Of a stretch of DNA of 64,000 nt, positions 46,653 to 55,776 are shown piece after piece. Numbering within the stretch: the first letter of the stretch is position 1; every line of letters begins with the position of its first letter. The stretch covers positions 18,335 through 82,334 of the forward strand of contig SVIX01000002.1 of NCBI GenBank assembly GCA_015069285.1, written 5' to 3'. This stretch comes from Clostridiales bacterium. GTDB taxonomy: Bacteria > Bacillota > Clostridia > Christensenellales > Borkfalkiaceae. Below the pieces are notes generated by a model. The model saw nothing but the letters and a program-made list of their open reading frames with translations. It ran no database searches and was not told the DNA's origin. The translations under genes were made by a program, and so were the position numbers.

Positions 46653-47330
46653 TTAGTTATAATCGCGCGCGCCGAACACCGTCGAACCGACGCGAATCAT
46701 ATTGCTACCTTCTTCTACGCAAAGCGTATAATCCCCGCTCATACCCATTGAAAGATATTCTACGTCGTCTGATTGCGTTTTCGCCCAATCAAAAAGCGAA
46801 CGCATTTTCTTGACTAGTTCGCGTAAAAGCGCTTCGTCTTTACTTTCGGGAAGCATTGCCATAAATCCTTTCACCTTTAAACCGTCCGTATCACGCAGGC
46901 GCAAAAAGGTTTCTCTTGCCGTTTGATAGGCGTAACCGCCTTTGCTTTCTTCCTCACCTATATTGATTTGCACTAATACGTTGGAATAAATACCACGCTT
47001 TACCGATTGACGAGCGAGTTCGTCTGCCAATTCATCCCTATCCAAAGAATGGTATAATTCTATCTTCCCTATTAAATACTTAATTTTATTCGTTTGCAAG
47101 TGACCGATAAAATGCCGAGGACAAGGCAACATAAACTCGTTTTTATCGCGAAATTCCTGCGGTTTATTTTCCGCCACAGCGTCTACGCCCGCCTCTATCG
47201 CCCAATTGATAGCCTCTACGCTCTGCGTTTTCGTCGCAACGACAAGCGTTACCTTTTCCCCGTAAGAATTGCCGTTAGCAAGTTGCGTTTTCAGTTGCGC
47301 GACGCGCGTAAAAATTTGTTCCCGTTTCAT
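46653..47330 (-). CDS. PLP homeostasis protein, YggS/PLPBP family
   Basis: VTLVVATKTQSVEAINWAIEAGVDAVAENKPQEF; RHFIGHLQTNKIKYLIGKI; LSMGMSGDY; start at MKREQI preceded by GGAGAGAGGATAAAA, not the track's upstream M. Confidence 0.93.
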   Translation of the reverse strand: MKREQIFTRVAQLKTQLANGNSYGEKVTLVVATKTQSVEAINWAIEAGVDAVAENKPQEFRDKNEFMLPCPRHFIGHLQTNKIKYLIGKIELYHSLDRDELADELARQSVKRGIYSNVLVQINIGEEESKGGYAYQTARETFLRLRDTDGLKVKGFMAMLPESKDEALLRELVKKMRSLFDWAKTQSDDVEYLSMGMSGDYTLCVEEGSNMIRVGSTVFGARDYN

Positions 47331-47352
47331 TTTTATCCTCTCTCCGTTTAAT

Positions 47353-47381
47353 AGTATACCGCATACGCGGTTTTTTGTCAA
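47353..47381 (-). promoter_or_regulatory. Promoter of yggS-yiiX-SDR operon with palindrome in the spacer
   Basis: Minus strand TTGACA, 17 nt, TATACT; spacer/edge contains ACCGC-GTAT-GCGGT inverted repeat. Confidence 0.8.
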
Positions 47382-47518
47382 TCGCCCGAGCATAATATTA
47401 TAAAACTTACAGAATTTTTATAATTTTTTTCTTTTTCTTGCGTTATTTACTTGCTTTTTATATCTTTTAGGTCTATAATTAAAATAGATAAAACCGATAA
47501 GGATAATCAATTTTTTCT

Positions 47519-48391
47519 ATGAATACCGAAGAACTTAAAACATTTATTTTTTTATCAAAAGTAAAAAATTTCACCCTTGCCGCCGAAAAATTGCACGTCG
47601 CGCAATCGACGGTTACAAACCGTATTAGCGAGCTTGAAAAAGAAGTCGGCAAACGCTTATTTTCCCGTGGTGCAAAAACGGTAAAGCTTACCGAGGCAGG
47701 TGAAATTTTTTTACGCTATGCAGAACGCATTTTAGAACTCCAAGCCACCTCTATCGACGAAATCAGCGCGCTTTCTGCGCATAGCCGTAAATTCTCCGTC
47801 GGCGCAATCAACGCTACGTACGAAACTTACGTAAAACCGCTCGTGGACGAATGTTTAAAAGACAATACGCACACTTCAATTAAAGTAATGTTAGGACATT
47901 CGCTTGATTTGATACAGTTATTGCAAGACAATATGTTGGATATGGTGTTTTCCGCTATTCCGTTAAAACGCTTGGGCTACGTCTGCGAAACGTACGACGT
48001 GGACAGAGTTGCTCTCGTTTGCAAAAAAGGTATGAATGAATATAAAAACGGCGTAACCAAATCGCAACTTGCAAAACTGCCTTATCTTATGTGCGATTTT
48101 ACTTTAAGCGATACGGGCGTTTTTATCCGTTCGCTTTTTCCCAAAAATCACGTGTTCCGTTTAGACGTAGACAACTCCTCTAAACTTATCCCCTATCTTG
48201 AAAACGGATTAGGATATTCGTTTTTGCCGTATAAGCTTGTGAAAGAGAAAATAGACGATGGCGCTTTGGAAGAAGTTTCCTTAAAAGATTTTACCGCGCC
48301 AAAGGTAACTACCTATCTTATTTACAAACAAGGCTACGACGTAAAACGTTTTTTAGAAAACAAATTCGACGAATTGAAAGACTACGAATGA
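47519..48391 (+). CDS. LysR-family transcriptional regulator
   Basis: N-term HTH MNTEELKTFIFLSKVKNFTLAAEKLHVAQSTVTNRISELEKEVGKRLFSR; substrate-binding-like C-term. Confidence 0.95.
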   Translation: MNTEELKTFIFLSKVKNFTLAAEKLHVAQSTVTNRISELEKEVGKRLFSRGAKTVKLTEAGEIFLRYAERILELQATSIDEISALSAHSRKFSVGAINATYETYVKPLVDECLKDNTHTSIKVMLGHSLDLIQLLQDNMLDMVFSAIPLKRLGYVCETYDVDRVALVCKKGMNEYKNGVTKSQLAKLPYLMCDFTLSDTGVFIRSLFPKNHVFRLDVDNSSKLIPYLENGLGYSFLPYKLVKEKIDDGALEEVSLKDFTAPKVTTYLIYKQGYDVKRFLENKFDELKDYE

Positions 48392-48400
48392 TTATAAAAA

Positions 48401-48438
48401 AACGCGGGGTGTACTGATTTTCGTACGCCCCGCGTTTT
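48401..48438 (+). terminator. Terminator of the LysR gene
   Basis: AACGCGGGGTGTAC-tgattttc-GTACGCCCCGCGTTTT. Confidence 0.85.
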
Positions 48439-48442
48439 ACTA

Positions 48443-48486
48443 TGAAAAAGAAGCTTTGACTTTTTACAGCCAAAGCTCTTTTTTTC
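48443..48486 (-). terminator. Terminator of the lipoprotein gene
   Basis: GAAAAAGAAGCTTTG-actttttacagc-CAAAGCTCTTTTTTTC, functional in either orientation. Confidence 0.75.
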
Positions 48487-48498
48487 GTATTGAAATTA

Positions 48499-50949
48499 TT
48501 ACGCAAGCGGAGAAATCTCGAAGAGCACACTTAAACCGCCTTGGTTGAATCCAATATGGTTCGCCGATTGCAACGCCATCATAAACGCCATACTTGCGTC
48601 TGCGTTCATCGTATCGCGTACCGTCGTACCGTCAAAATAGAATACTTGGTTTCCAATATTAAATACGGGAGCAGTTACCGTCGTGGTATTTGCCGTTGCG
48701 CTCAATACACCGCGCACGGTTACGCCAAGCTGGGTATTCGTCATTCTATCCAATCTCGGTGCATTTTCATCCGTAGCGTCGCCGTAAAGGAACGAACCTT
48801 GCGCCGCAAGCGAACCCAAAGCAGTCGTCGCATTCGTCCCGTCGCGCATTAACAACGCAACGATATTCATCTTACCTTCGCCGATACCCGTCGTATCCGT
48901 CGCTTTTCTGCCTTTATATATCGTTTTTCCCGCCATCATAAACAACGAGTCTAATTGAACGAATTGAGGAATAATCGCCGTTGCGCCTACAGATTTAAAC
49001 CAAAGTTCAGAACCACTCAATGCGCTATACATTACGCTATCAGCAGAAACTTGCATATGCGGAATCGCCAACGATTCGTCAGATTCATCAGGCAAATCGT
49101 GTTGCAAAATTACGAGAGGTCCGCCTGCGCGTTTAAATATAGATTTATTAACCGTTACGTTCGTATTACCCCAAGCGAATATTGCGTTTTGGAAGGAATC
49201 GTAACATTTCGTACGGTTGTACTCTATAGACGCGCCTTTGTTGGCAAAGAAAGGAATAAAGAAGTTATAGTTTCTCACGTTATCCAATTTTGCTTTGGTG
49301 TTATTGATTTTCGTAAGAATAATACCGCCTGCGTACACCAAACATTCTTTATTTTGTACTGCGCCTTCCGTAGATACGTCCACTTTGAGTTGTTTATTTT
49401 GCGCGTTGCCTCTAATCGCAAGGTTATCAAAATAGAAGGTTTCGCCTTCTTCCGAACCGGTTACCGCTTTACCGCAAGTAGAGCACTCGCTCAACGGTTC
49501 TTCCGAACTTTCTACGTGTCCGTCTTCACAAGTCCACACTTGTTCTTGAGAAGTGATATGGAACAATACCGCGTTAGAAAAGTCGTCGCCGTAATACGTT
49601 TCGTAGGTATCTTCGTTATTTACGTATTGATTGCCTTGATTATCTCTATTTGCTTTAAACGCGCAAACGAGAGGAATTTGCGACGCGTCTACTTCAAAGT
49701 AGTTGCCATAGAAACTAAACGTCTTACCCGTACCAATCGCGCGTTGATAAATCAATACGTAATCTTCCGTACCGTTTGGCGTGTCGTCGGGATTGGTCGC
49801 GTAATTATCAAAATGTTGTTTTAAGAAGGTTCTACCCATGCCCCATTCTTCGGGTGTTTTGGATACGCCGTTTTCGTCTTCGTATTTTACGTTATAATCT
49901 TCGGGCAAAGTATAATAGAAGTCTTCGGGGATATCCGTAGCCGTAAGCGCCATCGTATTATGCAAAATTACGCCGTTGGTATCCACGTTTGCAACGCCTG
50001 CTTGTCCTTTGAGTTCAACCCAAGACTCCCGTTTACTGTTATCTAAAACGGCAAGTTCTTTCGTGTTGTAAACGTTGTATCCGTCTACGATTTGCACCGC
50101 CATTACGATTGCGTCCGTAGCAGAATCCACTTCGTATACCGTTGAATCGGGAAGAATGGAAATGTTAAAAATTTGACCTACGGCAGAGGGCGCAAAGAAA
50201 AATTCGTTCTTCTTCGCGTCTTCCGTAACGAGTAACGTTTCCCCGTTGTAATATTCGTAAGTATATTCCGCGCCTTCTTTCACCGATTTGGTAAGCGTTT
50301 GATAAACGTTTCCAACAAGCACTTTTACAGTAGAATTTACCGTAACGTTCGTTAATGCGGTAATTTCGCCCGTATCAAAGTCCAACGCGTCGGCAACGGG
50401 AACGACTTTAAACGCGTTATCGTCGCCAACCATATAATATTCGTCCATTTCATTTTTAAAGAAAACGCTTTCTTCCGTACTTTCCGTTTGAGTCTTCGCG
50501 GCCTCGATTTGCGCGCGGTATGCTACGAGGAACGCAGGCGTATTAAAGGTATCGATGCTATCTAATACGACCTCTTCATCTTTTACGGTAATGGTAAACG
50601 ATTTACTCTTTTCACCGTATTCCGTAGAATATACGACTTTAATCGTTTTATTGCCTGCCGTTTCGGTGATTTTAGAAAGATTTGCCGTAATGTCTTCGTT
50701 ACCGAGATAAATTTTTACCTCAGAAAACGCAACGGCTTTGGTTTCGTCATCACTATAGGTAGCTTTCATGATAAGTCCCGACAAGTCTACGGTATCACCA
50801 ATTTCGTAACTTAAAGCCACGGCGGACGTATCCACGGTAAAATTCGTCAATTCGTAATCGCCCGACAAATTCTTACAACCCGTAGCTACCGTCGCAAAGG
50901 AAGTGCCGAGAAGTAATGAAGCAAAAATAATTTTTGTTTTCTTTTTCAT
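48499..50949 (-). CDS. Large surface lipoprotein with Ig-like N-terminal domain and internal Cys4 zinc-ribbon-like insert
   Basis: Lipobox SFATVATGC; bacterial Ig-like YEIGDTVDLSGLIMKATYSDDETKAV...; insert VWTCEDGHVESSEEPLSECSTCGKAV. Confidence 0.75.
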   Translation of the reverse strand: MKKKTKIIFASLLLGTSFATVATGCKNLSGDYELTNFTVDTSAVALSYEIGDTVDLSGLIMKATYSDDETKAVAFSEVKIYLGNEDITANLSKITETAGNKTIKVVYSTEYGEKSKSFTITVKDEEVVLDSIDTFNTPAFLVAYRAQIEAAKTQTESTEESVFFKNEMDEYYMVGDDNAFKVVPVADALDFDTGEITALTNVTVNSTVKVLVGNVYQTLTKSVKEGAEYTYEYYNGETLLVTEDAKKNEFFFAPSAVGQIFNISILPDSTVYEVDSATDAIVMAVQIVDGYNVYNTKELAVLDNSKRESWVELKGQAGVANVDTNGVILHNTMALTATDIPEDFYYTLPEDYNVKYEDENGVSKTPEEWGMGRTFLKQHFDNYATNPDDTPNGTEDYVLIYQRAIGTGKTFSFYGNYFEVDASQIPLVCAFKANRDNQGNQYVNNEDTYETYYGDDFSNAVLFHITSQEQVWTCEDGHVESSEEPLSECSTCGKAVTGSEEGETFYFDNLAIRGNAQNKQLKVDVSTEGAVQNKECLVYAGGIILTKINNTKAKLDNVRNYNFFIPFFANKGASIEYNRTKCYDSFQNAIFAWGNTNVTVNKSIFKRAGGPLVILQHDLPDESDESLAIPHMQVSADSVMYSALSGSELWFKSVGATAIIPQFVQLDSLFMMAGKTIYKGRKATDTTGIGEGKMNIVALLMRDGTNATTALGSLAAQGSFLYGDATDENAPRLDRMTNTQLGVTVRGVLSATANTTTVTAPVFNIGNQVFYFDGTTVRDTMNADASMAFMMALQSANHIGFNQGGLSVLFEISPLA

Positions 50950-51012
50950 TGTGTTATACTCCTACAATTATTATTTTTTAATTTTATATGCAAAGCCTTT
51001 TTGCTTTTACAT

Positions 51013-51486
51013 TTATTTTCTTGCAACGATACGAACGGTATCGCGCGCGTTGATATTCCCTTTCGATTCTGCAATCGTAACGTCAACCGTCAGCGTTTTT
51101 AAAAATACGATTTCTTCCGTTTCGGGAACGAATACTACGTAATCGTTATTAAAAGTATATTTCAAATTATCATTGGACGCGTCGTCGGGGGTAAGCAGGT
51201 AGACAAGTTTTACGCGATTGGGATTGTTCGCAAGACTATCCGCATCTTTGGTATATCCGCCCTCGTCTGCGCTTGGCTCAAAATAAAACCAATACCATTT
51301 CTCGCCCGTATTTGGATTCGTCCGTTCTTCCACCGTTTTGCCACGGCTGTGTTCTACACCCGTGATTTCTATCGTTTCCACGTACGCCCCGCCTTGGGGA
51401 ACGGTTGCCGGAACGCCAAAAAGCTGTACGGCGACGATGGAGGCAAGGTAGATTATGAAAATTGCAATAATAACCGTTTTCTTCAT
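51013..51486 (-). CDS. 157-aa membrane-anchored extracytoplasmic protein
   Basis: Single N-term hydrophobic segment MKKTVIIAIFIIYLASIVAVQLFG followed by polar domain; 3 nt downstream of the permease. Confidence 0.65.
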   Translation of the reverse strand: MKKTVIIAIFIIYLASIVAVQLFGVPATVPQGGAYVETIEITGVEHSRGKTVEERTNPNTGEKWYWFYFEPSADEGGYTKDADSLANNPNRVKLVYLLTPDDASNDNLKYTFNNDYVVFVPETEEIVFLKTLTVDVTIAESKGNINARDTVRIVARK

Positions 51487-51489
51487 ACC

Positions 51490-53214
51490 TTACTTCTCCT
51501 TATAATACACGCGGATTTTCAAGAAATACACGAAAATTCTAAACGCGGAAAAGATTATCGACACAATAAACGCTTTTATCCAAATTTTCGTCACGCCTTC
51601 GCCCATCAAAAGGAAAACGCAAAGCGCGAAAATAAACGCTAAGAAAAACGCTAAGAGCGTCGATTTATTTTCGTTGGGATTATTCGACTGCTCGGAAAAA
51701 GTCGCGTACTGCTCGTATTGAGGATTCATTAAATCCAACTCACCGCTCCAAAACAGGTGCGCAAGATATACGAAGTACGCCGTACCGCCAAACAACCATA
51801 AGTTCACCGACCCTGCTTGATAATATTGCGCATATACTATCGTCGTTATGATGATACCTATAAGCCCTATCGCCATATTGACGGTCAGTTTAGAAAAAAG
51901 CAAACGAGAACCGTGCGCAGAAGGCTGAACCTTATTCATTCTCGCCGCAAAGCCTTCTTTGGAATACGCGCTCGATAAACGAATATTTGCCGAAAGCATA
52001 AACAGTAATACGATAAGAAAATTGAAAGCAACCGTCATTTGTACGCCCGTCAAATCCTTTTTCATCGCGTTGTATAATCCGTTCAACAAAGCAATAGCCA
52101 ACGGCATTAAAACGACGAGTTGCGTGATAAGCGTCAGCACCGTATTATCACGAAGAGCTACTATCCATTCTTTTTTTATCGCTGAAAGAAAAACGGGAGA
52201 TTTGACGTTTTCCTTTTCTTTGATTTTCATTTTTTTCTTGAACTCAAAAGGCTTAGACGCCATTTTATAGAACAAGGGTTTCGCTAAGAACAAACAAAGC
52301 GCGACGAGTACCGCTATACTCAAAATAAGCCCTCCCGCAATCGGAAGCGTAGCGAAGGTAAAAAGTTTCGGCGCCGTTGCGTAAACGCCGTTTACCGTCA
52401 CGACGCTATAAGGATTTCCGATTAACAGCGTCGTAAGCCAAGCGATAGGCGGGAAAAACTTCGCCACGTTGCCCGTAAGCCGATTAATCGCGTCCGTCGG
52501 GATACCCGTTTTAAGAAAGTTGATTTCCTCCGGCAACGCTTTTAACAATGCGAGCACAAGGATAAACGCTACGACGTAGGTTACCAGCGAAAATAAATAT
52601 TGCGCTAATTTATATTTACGAATAAATTGGTATACGAACAAAGACGGCATTGAAATAAGCGCCGACAAAAGCACGGGCAAAGTCGCCACGAGCACAAAGA
52701 GTACGATTACCCATAAAAAATAATATATCGGATAACCAAGCACCAATCCGTACCCAAAAAACAGCGGAATTAAAAACATAAAGTTCTTTTTTAATTCGTA
52801 AACGTAATAAACCAACAATTTAGACAAAAACACCATCGTCGGTTTTGCGGGAAAGGTTAAAAGCACCAAGTTATCTTTCGATAAATACAGCGATTGCACC
52901 AAGCCAATCGTCGTAAAAACAACGGATAACCCCATCATAACGGCAACTACCGTAGTAAGTACGTTTGCTGGAATTTTCCCGTTTATTGCGTCGAATACCT
53001 TTAAAAACTGCGCAAGGAAGCAAATCAAAAAACAGACCGCCGTAATGACCACAAATTCAAGGACGAAAAAGATTACGCGAAAAAGCGTTTGTTTAAAACT
53101 ACGCAAATACGCTACGTCCATTTTTTCCTTTAATTGCATAATCGTCAACGTTTTTAAATTCGCTAACGCGCGTTTTAAGGAAAATACGTCTTTTTTCTTC
53201 GTTTTTCCCGCCAT
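51490..53214 (-). CDS. ABC-2-type permease-like membrane protein
   Basis: Multiple TM segments; 2 nt downstream of the ABC ATPase fusion gene. Confidence 0.75.
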   Translation of the reverse strand: MAGKTKKKDVFSLKRALANLKTLTIMQLKEKMDVAYLRSFKQTLFRVIFFVLEFVVITAVCFLICFLAQFLKVFDAINGKIPANVLTTVVAVMMGLSVVFTTIGLVQSLYLSKDNLVLLTFPAKPTMVFLSKLLVYYVYELKKNFMFLIPLFFGYGLVLGYPIYYFLWVIVLFVLVATLPVLLSALISMPSLFVYQFIRKYKLAQYLFSLVTYVVAFILVLALLKALPEEINFLKTGIPTDAINRLTGNVAKFFPPIAWLTTLLIGNPYSVVTVNGVYATAPKLFTFATLPIAGGLILSIAVLVALCLFLAKPLFYKMASKPFEFKKKMKIKEKENVKSPVFLSAIKKEWIVALRDNTVLTLITQLVVLMPLAIALLNGLYNAMKKDLTGVQMTVAFNFLIVLLFMLSANIRLSSAYSKEGFAARMNKVQPSAHGSRLLFSKLTVNMAIGLIGIIITTIVYAQYYQAGSVNLWLFGGTAYFVYLAHLFWSGELDLMNPQYEQYATFSEQSNNPNENKSTLLAFFLAFIFALCVFLLMGEGVTKIWIKAFIVSIIFSAFRIFVYFLKIRVYYKEK

Positions 53215-53216
53215 AG

Positions 53217-55490
53217 TTACGCTTCTACCCCCTCGGTTACGTTTTGCGAAAAACTTTTATCTTCTTTGATGGGGTCAGAATCCACGTCGGTATTTTCTAT
53301 CATATCCATATAGAGCTTTTCAAGCTGTATTCCCTTTTCTTCCAATGCTTTTACGCTCGTTTCACAAAGGATATGTCCCTTTTTAATAATGGCGATTCTA
53401 TCGCAAATTCTTTCTACGACGTCAATAATGTGGCTAGAGAAAAATACGATATTTCCCTCTTTTGCGTGCTTTTTCATCGCTTCTTTTACTTGGAAAATAC
53501 TCTCAGGGTCTAAGCCCGTAAGAGGCTCGTCCAAAATCCAAAGCCGAGGATTATGCACAAGCGCGGACATAATCGTAATTTTTTGTTTCATACCGTGCGA
53601 ATAGGTTTTAATAGGGTTATCAAACGAACCTTGCAAACGGAATCTTTCCACGTATTCGTCAATTCTTTTCGTTCGGTCTTCTTGGCTTACGTTGTATAAA
53701 TCGGCAATATAGTTCACGTATTCTCTACCCGTTAAATTTTCATATAACGCGTAATGGTCGGGAACGAACCCCGTTTGCAATTTTGCGCCGACGGGTTGTT
53801 TTTCCACGTCGTATCCGCAAACTTCAATACTACCAGAAGATATACCTTGAATCCCTACGATGCTTTTGATAATCGTACTTTTTCCCGCGCCGTTCGGTCC
53901 AAGGAAACCGAAAATTTGTCCGCCCTCAATTTCAAGATTGGCGTTATGCACTGCGTACACGTCGCTTGACGCGTATTGTTTGGAAAAGTTTCTTAAAATG
54001 AGTTTGTTAATTCCGTCCATATTAAAAGGCTCCGCTATATTTCTTCCTGCCAAACTTACCTCTAAGGCAAGCCTGTCTACTTTGATTTTCTTATTTCTTC
54101 GATATATATCCACGTATAAGTCTTCTACGTTAAACGCCAACTCGTACAAGAACCACATCGCAAAAGAAAGCACTACGTACACAAGGAAATATAGCGACTG
54201 ATATACGGGATATATCGTCATCTCAATTCCTTCTTTCGGTGTAAGCACCCAAGTAAAATCACGCAAATCAAGCGCCCATTTCCCAAGTTTTTCCGCGATA
54301 AAATCACTATTGATAAAGAAGAAATCTACACCCTCGTCGAAATTGGTGAGATAGGCGTTCATAATCAATACGAGCGCGTAATAGAAGAAAAAGCCTATCA
54401 AGGAATAAGTAAACAATTTCATCTTCGGACGCTCGTACATTTTTAACCCGATAATGGCTATCGGCATTAAAAACGCACAATAATGGTTTGCCCAAAACCG
54501 CACGCTTTCCGTTTCAAAGCAATAGGAATCGATGTTGGGCATCGCCATCGCAAAAAACGCGCCGAGCACGTTGATAAATAAAGTAAAGTAGAACACCTTA
54601 TTCAGCTTAAAAATCAAACAAAGCGGAATAATATACATTGCCGTATTGCAAAGATGTAAAGGCCACGTCGTAGGGTCTAAAAAGCTTTCGTAAGTAAGAT
54701 AGTAACTGTACGTCGTCATCGTTGCAACGGCAATATAAAGCAACGCAAAGCGTTTACGCTCGTAGTCGTATTTATGCAAAAGCGCAATCAAAAGGGCAAG
54801 CACTACAAACGCGCCGTATAACATAAGTCGGTGTTGCGCAGAAAAATCTTTAAGGGAAATATTTTTCGGCCCCGTACCAAAAATAACCTGTAATGTGAAC
54901 ACAGGAATCGATACCGCTATCATCCCCAATAAAATGCCTACGCCTTTTATAAAACGCTTCGTGTGAAAACGCGTTTTGTATTCGTTTAACCAAACGGCAA
55001 AACACATCGACAACGCAATACCCGTTTCCAAAGCAAAAAAGACGGCTTGTAGCGTAATTCCTTTATTGAGCGCGTCCGCGCCACCCATTGCTTGAATTTG
55101 CACGTTAATCGTGCATAAATCCACGAGATAAACAGCGGTTGCAAAAAATTTTACGAGCGGAGTAATCATCCCCACTTTCGTCTTAAAAAAAGGATACAAG
55201 ACGAGGAGGGTATACGCAGTCAAAGTGAACCAAACGGAAAAAATGGAAAATAGGGTTGTGATTTGCCCTTTCGTTCCAAACGGCGAACGGATATTTAAAC
55301 CGTACGTATCTTTCAGTACGATTTTACCGCCCATATAACGCAACGCAAAAACGACGGCAAAAAGCAAAGCGACGCCCTTTAAAATCCACGCCTTTTTGCT
55401 CTCTTCCGCCTTAATAAATTTATTTAATAAATAGTATCCGATTGAAAATACTACCGCCGTTATTACGGCAATTAAATAGTATGTAATCAT
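53217..55490 (-). CDS. Fusion: N-terminal YwaF/TMEM164-like membrane domain plus C-terminal ABC transporter ATPase
   Basis: N-term about 450 aa multi-TM with TTWPLHLCNTAMYIIPL motif; C-term Walker A GFLGPNGAGKSTI, signature YSHGMKQKI, Walker B LWILDEPLTGLDP; single uninterrupted ORF. Confidence 0.85.
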   Translation of the reverse strand: MITYYLIAVITAVVFSIGYYLLNKFIKAEESKKAWILKGVALLFAVVFALRYMGGKIVLKDTYGLNIRSPFGTKGQITTLFSIFSVWFTLTAYTLLVLYPFFKTKVGMITPLVKFFATAVYLVDLCTINVQIQAMGGADALNKGITLQAVFFALETGIALSMCFAVWLNEYKTRFHTKRFIKGVGILLGMIAVSIPVFTLQVIFGTGPKNISLKDFSAQHRLMLYGAFVVLALLIALLHKYDYERKRFALLYIAVATMTTYSYYLTYESFLDPTTWPLHLCNTAMYIIPLCLIFKLNKVFYFTLFINVLGAFFAMAMPNIDSYCFETESVRFWANHYCAFLMPIAIIGLKMYERPKMKLFTYSLIGFFFYYALVLIMNAYLTNFDEGVDFFFINSDFIAEKLGKWALDLRDFTWVLTPKEGIEMTIYPVYQSLYFLVYVVLSFAMWFLYELAFNVEDLYVDIYRRNKKIKVDRLALEVSLAGRNIAEPFNMDGINKLILRNFSKQYASSDVYAVHNANLEIEGGQIFGFLGPNGAGKSTIIKSIVGIQGISSGSIEVCGYDVEKQPVGAKLQTGFVPDHYALYENLTGREYVNYIADLYNVSQEDRTKRIDEYVERFRLQGSFDNPIKTYSHGMKQKITIMSALVHNPRLWILDEPLTGLDPESIFQVKEAMKKHAKEGNIVFFSSHIIDVVERICDRIAIIKKGHILCETSVKALEEKGIQLEKLYMDMIENTDVDSDPIKEDKSFSQNVTEGVEA

Positions 55491-55707
55491 AAACTTTCCG
55501 TTTTCCCGTCCGACTTCTTTCGTTAAAATATTCCGCGATAAACTTTATCTAATTTATTCTATCACGAACAGCATTAAATTGTCAAGCGTTTGAAACAATC
55601 TACCTTTTTTCTAATCGTTTGCGCCCGACAATATATAATACGCTCTATATCTTAAACAACGGTTAATTCCGTTTTTCTCACTTTTTATAAAATATTTTTT
55701 TTCTCTC

Positions 55708-55737
55708 TTGACATTCTTGCCGTTTTCGTGTTATAAT
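55708..55737 (+). promoter_or_regulatory. Promoter of adenine deaminase gene
   Basis: TTGACA (55708-55713), 18-nt spacer, TATAAT (55732-55737). Confidence 0.8.
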
Positions 55738-55776
55738 AAAAAAAAGAAAAATACCGTTCAGCGGAAAGGAGTTATT

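Noticed and set aside
47331-47393. N-terminal extension of YggS in the ORF track
   Set aside because: It would be translated from upstream of and through its own promoter; ATG at 47330 follows GGAGAGAGG
48955-49824. 289-aa plus-strand ORF opposite the lipoprotein gene
   Set aside because: Antisense shadow with skewed Arg/Phe composition and no RBS or domain; the minus-strand lipoprotein is clearly coding
55708-55776. N-terminal extension of adenine deaminase in the ORF track
   Set aside because: Its TTG start is the first base of the -35 box; the ATG at 55777 has a good RBS
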